This document shows, in pieces, positions 55,472 to 64,000 of a stretch of DNA of 64,000 nucleotides. Source of the stretch: Symsagittifera roscoffensis (taxonomy: Eukaryota; Xenacoelomorpha; Acoela; Convolutidae); assembly GCF_963678635.1 (NCBI RefSeq), contig NC_087066.1, positions 14,306,517-14,370,516 of the forward strand. Direction: 5' to 3'. The notes beneath the pieces were generated by a model. It did not search any database, had not been told where the DNA came from, and worked only from the letters and a program-made list of their open reading frames with translations. Both the position numbers and the translations under genes were made by a program. Within the stretch, counting starts at the first letter, position 1. Each line of letters opens with the position of its first letter.

Positions 55472-56059
55472 ATGTTAACCCAAAGAAAGAAAACTAAAAA
55501 ATTGTTTTTCAACCATCTCATTATTTTAGATATTGAAGGATTTAAATGTGGCAAGAAACCTTTGATCATAAAGGAACTTTCCGTTTGCTCTGCTAATACA
55601 ATTGATACTATTCATTTTCTGCCACCAGTCCAATTCAACAATTTATCAAAAGAAGAGAAAAAAGCGTACAATTGGGTATCTAAATTTCTACACGGGCTTC
55701 GTTGGGACGAAGGTGAATACCCTTACTCATACTTGGATCAAATTTTTGACAGCATTCATTTGACGAACCCAAATTCCCATTTTTTTGCTAAAGGTACACA
55801 AAAATCTGTTTTATTAGCTGAATACTTGAAATTACCCGTGACAAATTTGGAAGATTTTGGCTGCCCAAAGATTGAACAGTTATTGGGTCAAGAAAATCAT
55901 ATTTGCAAACGACATTCTCATTTACTTCCCTCACATCAATTATTAAAGCATTGTACCTGTAGAAAATCCAAAGTTTTTTTCGATTGGTTACAAAATGAAC
56001 TGTCCAATGATGCAAACAACCTTATCTCCAAATTTGGTGGTTTACGCTTCAATGACTAA
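55472..56059 (+). CDS. Uncharacterised Polinton protein with Cys/His-rich C-terminus (195 aa)
   Basis: ATG at 55472. It begins with a hydrophobic strand ending Leu-Asp-Ile-Glu-Gly-Phe-Lys, then Lys-Glu-Leu-Ser, a Trp-rich middle (Gly-Leu-Arg-Trp-Asp-Glu-Gly), a Lys-Gly-Thr-Gln-Lys stretch, Asn-Leu-Glu-Asp-Phe-Gly-Cys-Pro, and a closing Cys...His...Cys-x-Cys region. This order recalls a family of uncharacterised proteins I associate with arthropod genomes and large DNA elements, with a fold possibly like DnaQ/RNase-H exonucleases; that is memory, not evidence. Frame intact. The next gene starts inside its last codons (ATGACTAA overlap). Confidence 0.55.
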   Translation: MLTQRKKTKKLFFNHLIILDIEGFKCGKKPLIIKELSVCSANTIDTIHFLPPVQFNNLSKEEKKAYNWVSKFLHGLRWDEGEYPYSYLDQIFDSIHLTNPNSHFFAKGTQKSVLLAEYLKLPVTNLEDFGCPKIEQLLGQENHICKRHSHLLPSHQLLKHCTCRKSKVFFDWLQNELSNDANNLISKFGGLRFND

Positions 56060-56535
56060 TCAGAGTCCTGAAAACAATTTAACACCAAGAATTAAAGTTA
56101 CTCTTACGCGGACAGGCATATTAGATTGTCGAGGAAAACTTCTCCTGCAAAAACTTGAACAAATTACACTGAACGATATCGAAATCGACAATTTACGGAA
56201 ATTTTTTACAGTTCTTGACTACTTTCACCTGTACAATGTCCGGACTCCAGGAATTTTGCCAGTCAATTCCGTTGTTCAATCTCAACCTGGAAGGGCTGCA
56301 ACCTCAGCTGTGAGAGAGAAGACAAATCCATTTGCATGATCATCAGCTTCCAGCTGAACTGAAAGAATTAGTCAAAACTGATAACGTTGAGGAAATAAAT
56401 TTAGTTCAAGCCACTATCAGAGTTGCTGCTCATTTTGTTGTAAAGTTCAAATCTAATTGTAACCATGACAAATTCACAAAATATGAGTTTTTCTTCATTG
56501 AACGAGGAGTTGATTTGCCTGTTGAACCGAAATGA
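56052..56535 (+). pseudogene. Small Polinton protein, probably frameshifted (about 160 aa)
   Basis: ATG at 56052 overlaps the previous stop; an in-frame ATG also exists at 55995. The first frame ends at 56339. A second open frame from about 56330 to 56535, without its own ATG, continues with similar composition (Val-Lys-Phe-Lys-Ser-Asn-Cys-Asn-His). I infer one gene broken near 56320. No domain recognised. Confidence 0.45.
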
Positions 56536-56633
56536 CGAATCACATATACATACCAAGTTTTGTGAATCATAATAAATATATTTTTTGATTGTCTTCATTC
56601 TCTTTTGATCTTGTGTGATTACTAGTTGCTAAC

Positions 56634-56929
56634 ATGTCGTGTTTGAAAATTCAAAATTTCAAAAAAATATTTTTGCCAAAAGAAAACACACAAAATGTGA
56701 GTTTAACAGGTGAGAATTTACCAAAAAAGTTATTAGACGAAATCAGTACCGGAAACGTAGAAAAATTGTTCGGATACTTCTGACAGACAAAAACATAGCA
56801 AGATTTATAATAAAACACAAACCAAACGGCAATAGATCAGAGAGAAAAAAAGGCGATTGGTATGCAGTTGTAACTATCAACCTTGATACAAATAAGCAAA
56901 AAAAGTCTTCCAGTAAACATGGAAATTGA
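56634..56929 (+). pseudogene. Small Polinton protein, frameshifted (about 98 aa)
   Basis: ATG at 56634 opens 49 codons to a TGA at 56781. A second frame starting just before that stop (Leu-Thr-Asp-Lys-Asn-Ile-Ala-Arg-Phe) runs to TGA 56927-56929 and has similar Lys/Asn-rich character. Together they look like one gene with a one-base change near 56780. Its end overlaps the ATG of the next gene at 56919. Function unknown. Confidence 0.4.
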
Positions 56930-57209
56930 AGAAACCACCACTGTTGAGAACAATGATTGCGACTTTGTAGACATTGGTGGTGCCGAACAGTCTTTATCTC
57001 ACGAAAACAGATCTTGGAAATTTTGTAATTCTGTTTCTCTTCCGTCTGCAGAAGTTGTCTTTTTCACACAAGTCTGTTTCATTTTCATTTTGCTCTCTTT
57101 ATCTATTTCAAAATTGTCTTTTTACAATCTTAGTTGTGACGAGACTGCCATTTGGCTTTCAATACTATCCAGTACAGTTGGTTACATGTTACCCAATCCC
57201 AAGTTATAA
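56919..57209 (+). CDS. Small Polinton membrane protein (96 aa)
   Basis: ATG at 56919. The acidic N-terminal 35 residues are followed by a hydrophobic transmembrane segment at about residues 50-70 and a second hydrophobic stretch near the C-terminus (Ile-Trp-Leu-Ser-Ile-Leu-Ser-Ser). It ends Tyr-Met-Leu-Pro-Asn-Pro-Lys-Leu, a C-terminal type I recall from short membrane proteins next to the packaging ATPase in Polintons (memory). Stops three bases before the ATPase ATG. Confidence 0.6.
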   Translation: MEIEETTTVENNDCDFVDIGGAEQSLSHENRSWKFCNSVSLPSAEVVFFTQVCFIFILLSLSISKLSFYNLSCDETAIWLSILSSTVGYMLPNPKL

Positions 57210-57211
57210 TA

Positions 57212-57904
57212 ATGAATAAGATCATTTCAACAAAAGGTCGTCTGTTTATGTCCGTTTCAGGTCCCTCGGGATCTGGCAAAACTGATTTAAATTTTCAAAT
57301 GTTTCTTAAAGGTACATTCTATCCATCATATAACAAGATATTTTATTTTTATCTTCACGATCAACCCAAATACCGTTCCTTTGTTTCTCACAACAAATTT
57401 GATATTGAATTTATAAAATTGTCCAGCTTTGAAATTGTTAATAACTTACGGGATTGTATGATTGTCTTTGATGATACCTGTGAAGAAATTTTTAATGAAA
57501 AAGATTTTGTTAAATTAGCTACAGCAGGCCGACATAAAAATGTTCATGTTATTTATGTCAAGCACAATTTATTTCAGCAAAGTAAGCAATCACGTACAAT
57601 AGATTTGAACACAACTCACTTAATTTTGTTTAAATCACCTCGAGACATTCAACAAATTGATTATTTAGGCAGACAGTTGATTAATGCAAAATTCCTCCGT
57701 CATGCGTATCAATTGGCAACGAAAGAAGATTTCGGTCATCTGTTGATAGACTTGGATCCCAAAACTTCAGAATGTCTTCGTTATTCGTCAAACATAGTTC
57801 CACCATCACCAACCATTTTCTATTTACCATCCTCAAAAGCAGTTATCACATCTCTTGAAAATGAAAAAGAAAGAATTATGTATATTGAAGTAAATGCTCA
57901 ATAG
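57212..57904 (+). CDS. Polinton genome-packaging ATPase (FtsK/HerA, A32-like)
   Basis: ATG at 57212 (the open frame extends upstream from a TTG, but ATG is the natural start). Residues 13-22 hold the Walker A motif Gly-Pro-Ser-Gly-Ser-Gly-Lys-Thr. A Walker B Met-Ile-Val-Phe-Asp-Asp lies near residue 85, followed by Gly-Arg-His-Lys-Asn (sensor-type region) near 108. At 230 aa it matches the usual size. It would pump element DNA into capsids. Frame intact; the next gene starts inside its last codons (57894). Confidence 0.85.
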   Translation: MNKIISTKGRLFMSVSGPSGSGKTDLNFQMFLKGTFYPSYNKIFYFYLHDQPKYRSFVSHNKFDIEFIKLSSFEIVNNLRDCMIVFDDTCEEIFNEKDFVKLATAGRHKNVHVIYVKHNLFQQSKQSRTIDLNTTHLILFKSPRDIQQIDYLGRQLINAKFLRHAYQLATKEDFGHLLIDLDPKTSECLRYSSNIVPPSPTIFYLPSSKAVITSLENEKERIMYIEVNAQ

Positions 57905-58151
57905 TCGCCATTTTAGATCAATTTTGACAGGAGCTGATTCAAATTTTATTAGAGTTCTTTGCGATTGTTTTGTGGATGTTTTTCTGGGACATGTTCCAGC
58001 TAACAAAAGTTTCATCGAGAGTAAGAAAATACCATTTGGAAAAATTGTTGACCCTAAGTTTAGTATCCGAGAAAAACGAAAAGTTTTGGCAAACAATATT
58101 TCACTGGTTAAATCAATCGGAGAATCGTGTTACATTTACCTGAAAAACTAG
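57894..58151 (+). CDS. Small Polinton protein (85 aa), unknown
   Basis: ATG at 57894, overlapping the end of the ATPase gene by 11 bases. Mixed alpha/beta composition with a run of hydrophobic residues (Val-Leu-Cys-Asp-Cys-Phe-Val-Asp-Val-Phe-Leu) and a basic second half. Frame intact. No family recognised. Confidence 0.5.
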   Translation: MLNSRHFRSILTGADSNFIRVLCDCFVDVFLGHVPANKSFIESKKIPFGKIVDPKFSIREKRKVLANNISLVKSIGESCYIYLKN

Positions 58152-58161
58152 AACCTCAGGC

Positions 58162-59107
58162 ATGTATGCTGAAGAATTCATCCTCATTCCTCGAAAAACA
58201 TATGCTCCAGATGAAAAAACTGCACCACAATCTCAAATCCTTCAAAATCCATTAATTAACGACAAATCATCTCAACTCAATTACATACAACGATTTCGAT
58301 AACGAAACATCAGCCGTGACTCTCCACCACCATTAAACCCAACATCTCCTATTCCTTTAACCCCTAATAATGTAGTACCAAATCTTCGAAAAAGAAATTT
58401 ATCTGCACTTACTAATTTCAGTGATGATGGTGATGATGAAGCAGAAAAAAATTTTGAATCATATAATTCACTGCAGCAGACAAGCTCAAAGAGAACAGAA
58501 AAAAAACGATGAAAAAAGTAATGGAAAAACCGCTGAAGTGTTTCGAAAGGTTATGGAATCCATTCAAGAGCTATTGGAAACTAATAAATTGGAAAGGGCA
58601 AACATCTTGCTAAAGCAGTTGTTCAAAGTTGAATCCTTGACTTTAGACATTGACGGATATGTTTTAATTCAAGGAAAAACAACACTCGTTAAAATTGAAT
58701 CTTTTTTGTACGATACACAGCAAAACACAAAAAAACTTGAGGGTGTTTTTTATCCACAAATTTTGAAAGAACTGAATCTTGATCCTAGCTTAGTGTCCAA
58801 CACTTATGCCAAACAGATTCTCCGCTCGCTTAAGAGCGAAGCAGCTAAGCCCTCAACTTCTTCCTCCTTCGTCTCCGACGACAACCCGACAACTGAGTAC
58901 TCGAAGAGATCAAAACCCTCCTCTTCGAAGACTCGATCGACAACTCTCAAACCCAAAACCAAGCAATCCGACAAAAGAAAAACCCAGAAAAAAGAATTTT
59001 TCCCCACCACCAACGACGACGATGACGACGATGATAAAAACTATGAAAGCAGTAAAGAATCGTTTGCGACGACGTCAACAAAAGAATGGAAATCTTACTA
59101 TCAGTGA
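58162..59107 (+). pseudogene. Polinton protein starting Met-Tyr-Ala-Glu-Glu-Phe, stop and frameshift
   Basis: ATG at 58162 begins with Met-Tyr-Ala-Glu-Glu-Phe-Ile-Leu-Ile-Pro-Arg, an N-terminus I recall from a conserved Polinton protein near the integrase (memory). The frame has a TAA at 58300-58302 (codon 47), continues in the same frame to about 58505, then moves by one base in an A-rich run (58498-58506) to the frame ending at 59107. The middle (58530-58800) is helical and Lys/Leu-rich; the end is Ser/Thr/Lys-rich with an Asp run. The 3' end overlaps the integrase N-terminus in another frame. Confidence 0.6.
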
Positions 59108-60038
59108 AGAAAAGAAACTCAAATTACTCTACACGAAAGGTCCAGCTGCATTTGGTAGCATTAAAAATTTAACAAATGCTAGTCAACTCTCACCAAAAAA
59201 AGTTACAAAATTTCTGAGATCTCAATCATCACATACAAAGTATGGATTGTTTCGCAAAACATATCCTCGGCTAAAAGTGATTGTTAACGATTTCAACGAA
59301 ATTTGGTCTCTTGACTTGGCTTATGTTGATAAATTGGCTAAATATAACCGAGGGGTACAATATTTGTTAGTTGCTGTCCATTGTCTCTCTCGCTACTTAC
59401 GAGTGGAACCCCTGAAGACCAAATATGCTAAGGAAACAACCGAAGCTTTCAAAAAAATGATCAAAACAAAACAACCAAAAAAAGTTTGGGTTGACAAAGG
59501 CACCGAGTTTAAAGGAGAGTTCGAAAAATTATGTACTAAACGAAACATCATCAAATACAATACTCACAGTGAAAAAAAATCAGCGTTTGCCGAAAGAAAC
59601 ATTCGATCGCTGAAAAGTATTATGTACAAATACTTGGAGTTTGAATGCACTTACAGTTATATTGAAAAATTACAAAGTTTCGTTCAAACGATTAACTCAC
59701 GCGTTAATAGAGTAACAAAATTGGCTCCAAACAAGGTCACAAGAAAACATGTACCTGCTTTAGTTTCATTAATTGCAAACAGTTCATCGAAGTTGGTACA
59801 GAAACCAAAATTTTATGTTGGTGACTATGTGCGAATAGCGAAGAGTGACTTGCCTTTTAGAAAAGGTTACAAGCAGATTTTTACAGACGAAGTTTTTGAA
59901 ATAGTTGCCATTCCTACTGTAAACCCTCCAACATACAGTCTCATTGATGCGGAAAAGGAAGAAATCAGCGGACAATTTTATGAAAAAGAACTTAGTTTAA
60001 TTGGAAACAAAGCTGATTATAACGAAAATGGGCAGTGA
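58806..60038 (+). CDS. int: Polinton integrase (retroviral-type DDE)
   Basis: The frame opens with ATG 58806, but the first about 70 residues overlap the previous gene and look like a shadow. A more likely start is one of the ATGs near 59010-59045. The rve core shows Trp-Ser-Leu-Asp-Leu-Ala-Tyr-Val (first Asp, near 59311), Val-Trp-Val-Asp-Lys-Gly-Thr-Glu-Phe (second Asp, near 59493) and Ala-Phe-Ala-Glu-Arg-Asn (Glu, near 59592). A chromodomain-like C-terminus follows (Phe-Tyr-Val-Gly-Asp-Tyr-Val-Arg-Ile, near 59815). It would insert the element with short target duplications. Frame intact, one of the few undamaged core genes. The minor capsid gene starts inside its last codons. Confidence 0.88.
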   Translation: MPNRFSARLRAKQLSPQLLPPSSPTTTRQLSTRRDQNPPLRRLDRQLSNPKPSNPTKEKPRKKNFSPPPTTTMTTMIKTMKAVKNRLRRRQQKNGNLTISEEKKLKLLYTKGPAAFGSIKNLTNASQLSPKKVTKFLRSQSSHTKYGLFRKTYPRLKVIVNDFNEIWSLDLAYVDKLAKYNRGVQYLLVAVHCLSRYLRVEPLKTKYAKETTEAFKKMIKTKQPKKVWVDKGTEFKGEFEKLCTKRNIIKYNTHSEKKSAFAERNIRSLKSIMYKYLEFECTYSYIEKLQSFVQTINSRVNRVTKLAPNKVTRKHVPALVSLIANSSSKLVQKPKFYVGDYVRIAKSDLPFRKGYKQIFTDEVFEIVAIPTVNPPTYSLIDAEKEEISGQFYEKELSLIGNKADYNENGQ

Positions 60039-60896
60039 TGAGTTTACTGTACATTTGATTTCAACAGCATCAATGGATTATTTCCCAGACAACACTTTGG
60101 CTAGTTTTAGAAGTTTTGTAAAGACGAAATAGCTTTAGACGGAGATTGGAGAGTTGCTCTCTCAGAAATAATTTTCCCCACAAAATTAAACAATGTTACT
60201 GATGAGGAATTTACGTACTTCAGAGCATCGGAAGTAGTAGCCAGTAAATCCAACGCTGGCAATCGGAATACAATTTCCAGACCCTACTATGGCGAAAAAG
60301 TTTTAATCAAATCAGGAGATTAAACTTTTATAGAACAATTGAGTAATGAGATAAAAACAAAACTCAAAGACAAAATTCATTTTGATGCGAGTCCTCAAGA
60401 AATCACGAATAGCATGAGCATTTGGATGAACGCAAATGAAGTAATCTCATTCCTAAGTCCCCAAATACCCAGTCTGTTAGGCTACAATGCAAAACTTGAT
60501 GAGAACGGTGAATATCACATTGGTTACAAAATGATACCCTCCTTCGATGCATCTTATGAGGGAAACGAACTGTACGAATCTCATTTCCCACATGACTTAT
60601 CAAGTGGGACAAGTCTAATTTTTGTCTATATTGACATTATTCAATACCAAACTGTTGGTGATGCAAAGGCCCCATTGTTACGCGTCATTGATTCATATAG
60701 ACGCATCAAAAATGGTAGTGCCTGCAGCATTGAACCTAATCATCGAAAAAATTTCACTAATTTAGACTACAAAAAATTATTCTTTTCATCTGTACAATCA
60801 ATATCGGTACAGTTGCGCACAAAAACTGGAAGACTAGTGCCCTTTGCAGGAACTGGTAAAGTTGTGTTGACTCTAAAATTCAAGCGCTTTGATTGA
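60028..60896 (+). pseudogene. Polinton minor capsid (penton-like) protein, frameshift and stop
   Basis: ATG at 60028 overlaps the integrase end. The N-terminus (Phe-Thr-Val-His-Leu-Ile-Ser-Thr-Ala-Ser-Met-Asp-Tyr-Phe-Pro-Asp-Asn-Thr) and the following Leu-Asp-Gly-Asp-Trp-Arg-Val-Ala-Leu-Ser-Glu-Ile match the single-jelly-roll minor capsid proteins of Polintons (family knowledge). A one-base change in GTAAAG near 60117 and a TAA at 60321 (in place of an expected aromatic codon) interrupt it; the rest is open to 60896. Confidence 0.78.
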
Positions 60897-60902
60897 AAAC
60901 CA

Positions 60903-61312
60903 ATGGAACAATATTATGCAAAGCAAGCTTCACTTTCTCATTTCTCTGGACACTACCGACAACGCGGCAGTGGATTTGGCGCTTTGGCTGCTTTTATTGG
61001 TCGTGTTGCTATACCGTTTGCACGACGGGTTATTCAACCGGCTGCGAAAAAACTGGGCAGAGAACTTTTGATGAATGCAGCGCCAGAACTAATTGATGTC
61101 GCTATGAAAAAGAAGTCTCCTAAACAAGCATTAAAAAACACTGTCACAAAAACTGCAAGAAAACAACTCGGTGGTGGTAGACGTCGTAGTCAAAAGACAC
61201 CAATGAATGGATTACGAAGAAGAAGGTCAGTAGGGGCTCGAAAAAGATAAACAACCATTCGAAGAAAAACCAGACCAGTGAGAAGTCGAGCAGATTTTTT
61301 CTCAAATATAAA
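60903..61312 (+). pseudogene. Polinton small basic virion/core-like protein, C-terminus cut by a stop
   Basis: ATG at 60903 gives 115 aa: Met-Glu-Gln-Tyr-Tyr start, a Gly-rich segment (Gln-Arg-Gly-Ser-Gly-Phe-Gly), an amphipathic/hydrophobic stretch (residues 28-45), then a Lys/Arg-rich C-terminus. This plan matches the basic virion protein found next to the capsid gene in Polintons and adintoviruses. After the TAA at 61248-61250 the same frame remains open for about 20 more codons of Arg/Lys-rich sequence, suggesting the stop is a mutation. Confidence 0.65.
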
Positions 61313-61314
61313 AA

Positions 61315-62603
61315 ATGATCGCTAATTTGTTACCCAATGAAGCTACCCATAGCTCTCTGGATTTGTTTGAAAAACAACCTCTTTTGATTACTTTTGAACG
61401 CTTTTGATCAAAAAATTGGACCTGTCTATTCACCTAATGGACCAATGCTTGAATTTGAAATCACCGGTGACTGTAATAGTTTTTGTTGACCTGCAATTTG
61501 GAAAAATTTATTTGGAAATACGATGCAAAGTAACGCAATCAAATGGAGCTGATCTGCGATACGACAACACTGATCCTACTGTGTCTGATTCACCGTTCCT
61601 CGTAAACAACTCCCTGTATTCCCTTTTCTCTGACTGTACCCTCTCTGCTAATGGACTCAAAATCTCAAATGCCAATAGTAATTTTGCGCATAAAAGCTTT
61701 ATTCGAACAGAATTTTCTAACAGCAAAGGAGCCGAGGACTCATGGCTTAAGTGTCAGGGATATCGTTTTGAAAACAATCCCGCTGAACGAGAACTGGTCC
61801 GTGAATCGAGGGAAATTTGGTTCTATGGACCCGCTGGAGTTGATTTTTTCACATGTGACAAGCATTTGTTGAGCGGTGTTACCCTCAGACTTTCCTACAG
61901 ACGTTCTCATGAAGACTTTCTCATTATATCGGAAGATGCTTCCAAGCATAACAAGCTGCAAATACTCGAAGCGAACCTATATGTTAGAAAAATGACTGTG
62001 ACCGACCATGTGCTCTCTGCCATTGAATCAACTTTGCTCAAAACTCCTGCGAACTACCCATATCAAGAAGAAATTACAAAAACATTTCTTGCAACAGCTG
62101 GTCAGCGCAGCTGGCAACAGGAAGATAATTTTGCTCGTGAACCGGTGAGACAAATTATCATAGCATTGAACACAAATAATGCATTTCTAGGAACAAACCG
62201 AACGAATCCTTTTCATTATCGAAAATTTGGATTGGAGCAAGTTACTTTGAGACAAAATGGTTTACCAATAGCAAGTACACCAATCAGTACACAAGATAAT
62301 AAACGTCTCTTCTTCAACACACTATCAGCGCTGGGTTTGTTGCACTGCGGGCTGGGAATCACTCTGGATAACTACCAACAGCACTTTATTATGTGTTTTG
62401 ATCTCACTAGCACACAGCAGGCAGCTCATGACTTCTTGCATCCAGAACTTACTAACTGCTCAGTTTCACTCGATCTTCAATTCTCAAACGCTTTGACAGC
62501 AAACCTGGAAATTTTTGTTTGGGGTATACGCTCATCCAATGTATTTATTACCTCCGACCGCAAAGTTACAAAGAACAACCTTCCCCATTTCGACAGTCTA
62601 AAA
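61315..62603 (+). pseudogene. mcp: Polinton major capsid protein (double jelly roll), frameshifted N-terminus
   Basis: ATG at 61315 (Met-Ile-Ala-Asn-Leu-Leu, then Leu-Asp-Leu-Phe). The frame breaks at the T4 run near 61399 and again at the T5 run near 61485; removing a T at each keeps the expected path (Gly-Pro-Val-Tyr-Ser-Pro, then Phe-Val-Asp-Leu-Gln-Phe). From 61490 it is open. Features expected for the family include Phe-Ser-Asp-Cys-Thr-Leu-Ser-Ala-Asn-Gly, Asn-Ser-Asn-Phe-Ala-His-Lys-Ser, and Arg-Gln-Ile-Ile-Ile-Ala-Leu-Asn-Thr-Asn. No stop separates it from the protease: the frame runs straight into the protease ATG at 62604. Confidence 0.85.
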
Positions 62604-63049
62604 ATGGATGAAATCCAGTTGCAGGACCTCATTCAGAATTGTAAACATCTGAAATATAAGTTTTTTGGAGTATTTGCAGCCGACAATTTTCCACCTCACA
62701 TCCCAAACAATATCTTTATGATTGTGAACACTTCAAAATCAGATTCTCCGGGGACACATTGGATTGGATATGCAACAGAAGAAATGTTTTATACTTCGCT
62801 GATCCTCTCGGTCTTCCTCTTTGGCAGTACACCAATCTGTATAAACGATTGAACGAGAATTTTTATCAGGTGACTGAATTGATGACAAACTTTCCCATGC
62901 AAGACTCAAACTCTACCATGTGCGGTTCTTTTTGTATTTATATTGCACATTTGCTTTTTGATAAAAACTTTAATGGTGATGCTCCTGATTTTGTTTACAT
63001 AACTGATCATGTTTTGAAACGTTTCCTAACTCACATGCTTACCCATTAA
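62604..63049 (+). pseudogene. Polinton adenain-like cysteine protease, frameshifted
   Basis: Begins Met-Asp-Glu-Ile-Gln-Leu. Phe-Gly-Val-Phe-Ala-Ala-Asp is followed by the catalytic-His region Gly-Thr-His-Trp-Ile (near 62756), then Phe-Ala-Asp-Pro-Leu-Gly (acidic residue, near 62800) and Met-Cys-Gly-Ser-Phe-Cys (catalytic Cys, near 62920). This is the His-Asp-Cys order of the adenovirus protease family. A frame change at about 62785-62795 separates the His part, which is in frame with the capsid gene, from the rest. It would process virion proteins. Confidence 0.82.
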
Positions 63050-63945
63050 CTAACCATTTAAAATGGTTGATTTATACATTTTACAATTTAATTTTGAACA
63101 ATACATTCTTTTAGTAATTGAAATTTTACCCAATTGTTAACGGAATAGCAGTAATTCGAGAAGTTAAGCTTTTTATCAAAGTGAGAAAAAAGTACAAAAT
63201 CGATCTATGGGGGGATATCACCATACCAGCAACTGTTGCCTCCTTTCAGTACAATTTCCGGACGGGTTTCGAAACGCCGCCTTTCGGCTGAGAGTCGAGC
63301 GCCATGCGTTTTCCTCTACTCGGACCCCAAGAAATTTTGTTCCACTTCAATTTTATAGTAACAAGTTAGGTACAAGTCTTAGAAATGGTTGCAGCAAAAA
63401 TAATGGGCACTTTTGGCTTTCATCATTGTTCTCGTTTTTCAAGATCTTTAGCCACTTCAACCTTTTAGCTCTTTCAATCTTTCTATAAAATCAAAGCTTT
63501 TGTCATAGATTTCAGACGTTTTTTTAGTCTCCTGTAGACACGGAAAATGGAAATGTCGAAACTTTCAAGCCAATTTCATTATTTTAGAGTTTTCAGTGTT
63601 TCTTAATTTTTCTTTGTTTTTACCTTCAATTGGCTGAACGACCTTTTTCATTCTTATTTTGGTCAAATTGATTATTAATTTTTGCCTAAATAGAGGTGGC
63701 GGCCGCCGCACTTGACGAATTTTCCTTTCTTCGAGATTCAGCAATAAAACATGCATTTTTGAAGGAAATCGTTCACCGCAGCCAACAGTTAAGCTACGCT
63801 GCCAAAATCTTGTGCTTTCCTATATACCATATAGTTTGGTCGCATATAATAGGTATATAACGTCATTTTACATGTAAACAAACCAATACCCCCAAACTTT
63901 AGAAGGGAAAACATGCACCGACCAAAACTTAATCCATTCCTGTTT
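63050..63945. other. Right subterminal region of Polinton
   Basis: No supported gene between the protease and the right terminal repeat; short open frames here have no recognisable features. Confidence 0.5.
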
Positions 63946-64000
63946 CCACAACGTTCAGTGGGAATACTCAATAATATACCGAAGTTTTACATGAGGACTA
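63946..64000. repeat. Right terminal inverted repeat of Polinton
   Basis: Exact reverse complement of 46678-46732. It ends with ...GAGGACTA on the last base of the window. Confidence 0.95.

Larger units (their letters stand above)
46678..64000. mobile_element. Maverick/Polinton DNA transposon (17.3 kb), complete ends
   Basis: The first 55 bases (46678-46732) are the exact reverse complement of the last 55 (63946-64000). Inside are the Polinton core genes: protein-primed PolB, retroviral-type integrase, FtsK/HerA-type packaging ATPase, minor and major capsid proteins and an adenovirus-type cysteine protease, plus the small basic and membrane proteins usual in the group. Left genes are on the minus strand, right genes on the plus. 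The 15-20 kb size fits the family. The 55-bp terminal repeats are short for it. Most genes contain frame changes or stops. The target duplication cannot be checked because the right flank is outside the window. Confidence 0.95.

Noticed and set aside
58806-59010. First about 70 residues of the integrase frame as a genuine N-terminal domain
   Set aside because: They overlap the Ser/Lys-rich end of the upstream gene and show only Pro/Arg/Ser shadow composition.

Overview
The window looks like AT-rich DNA from an invertebrate animal. This rests on intron-containing genes, a gypsy (Ty3) element, a BEL/Pao element, hAT-like MITEs and a Maverick/Polinton, plus an orphan exon coding a ShK-type six-cysteine domain. 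I cannot name the species. Almost all recognisable coding sequence belongs to mobile elements. No complete host gene is visible.

Layout. (1) 1-18521, minus strand: an unusually large (>18.4 kb) retrovirus-like gypsy-class element. Its ends are marked by a 71-bp exact direct repeat (1-71 and 18451-18521). In transcription order it carries a small basic ORF, a single uninterrupted 2740-codon gag-pol, a 62-aa membrane protein, a 378-codon reading frame with no methionine, an 872-codon envelope-like glycoprotein resembling chuvirus-type glycoproteins, and a 3' accessory region whose two halves lie in different frames around a C7 tract. Several of these frames overlap by a few bases, as in a compact virus. 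(2) 18522-22658: repeat-rich spacer with a ShKT exon (19272-19429) and a hAT-like MITE. (3) About 22659-28830, minus: a decayed BEL/Pao element without recognisable LTRs, flanked by a 30-bp direct repeat and containing a perfect 30-bp inverted repeat. (4) 28831-33395: non-coding, with a second MITE (8-bp target duplication) and a 129-bp direct repeat. (5) 33396-40518, plus: a full-length but broken gypsy-type element with two 331-bp LTRs and GTTCA target duplications. (6) 40519-46677: non-coding, holding an old about 1.3-1.8 kb duplication, two CT microsatellites and a third MITE. (7) 46678-64000: a complete Maverick/Polinton whose 55-bp terminal inverted repeats match exactly; the right one ends on the last base of the window.

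The Polinton carries the family's expected replication and virion set: PolB on the left (minus), and integrase, packaging ATPase, minor and major capsid proteins, adenain-like protease and a basic core-like protein on the right (plus), together with several small unassigned proteins. Nearly every gene has a one-base frame change in or near a homopolymer run, or a stop codon, and PolB appears to have lost its catalytic motif C. The copy is therefore probably inactive unless the indels are assembly errors. By contrast, the large gag-pol at 8196-16418 is intact, suggesting a younger insertion. The element at 1-18521 is the best candidate for an undescribed system.
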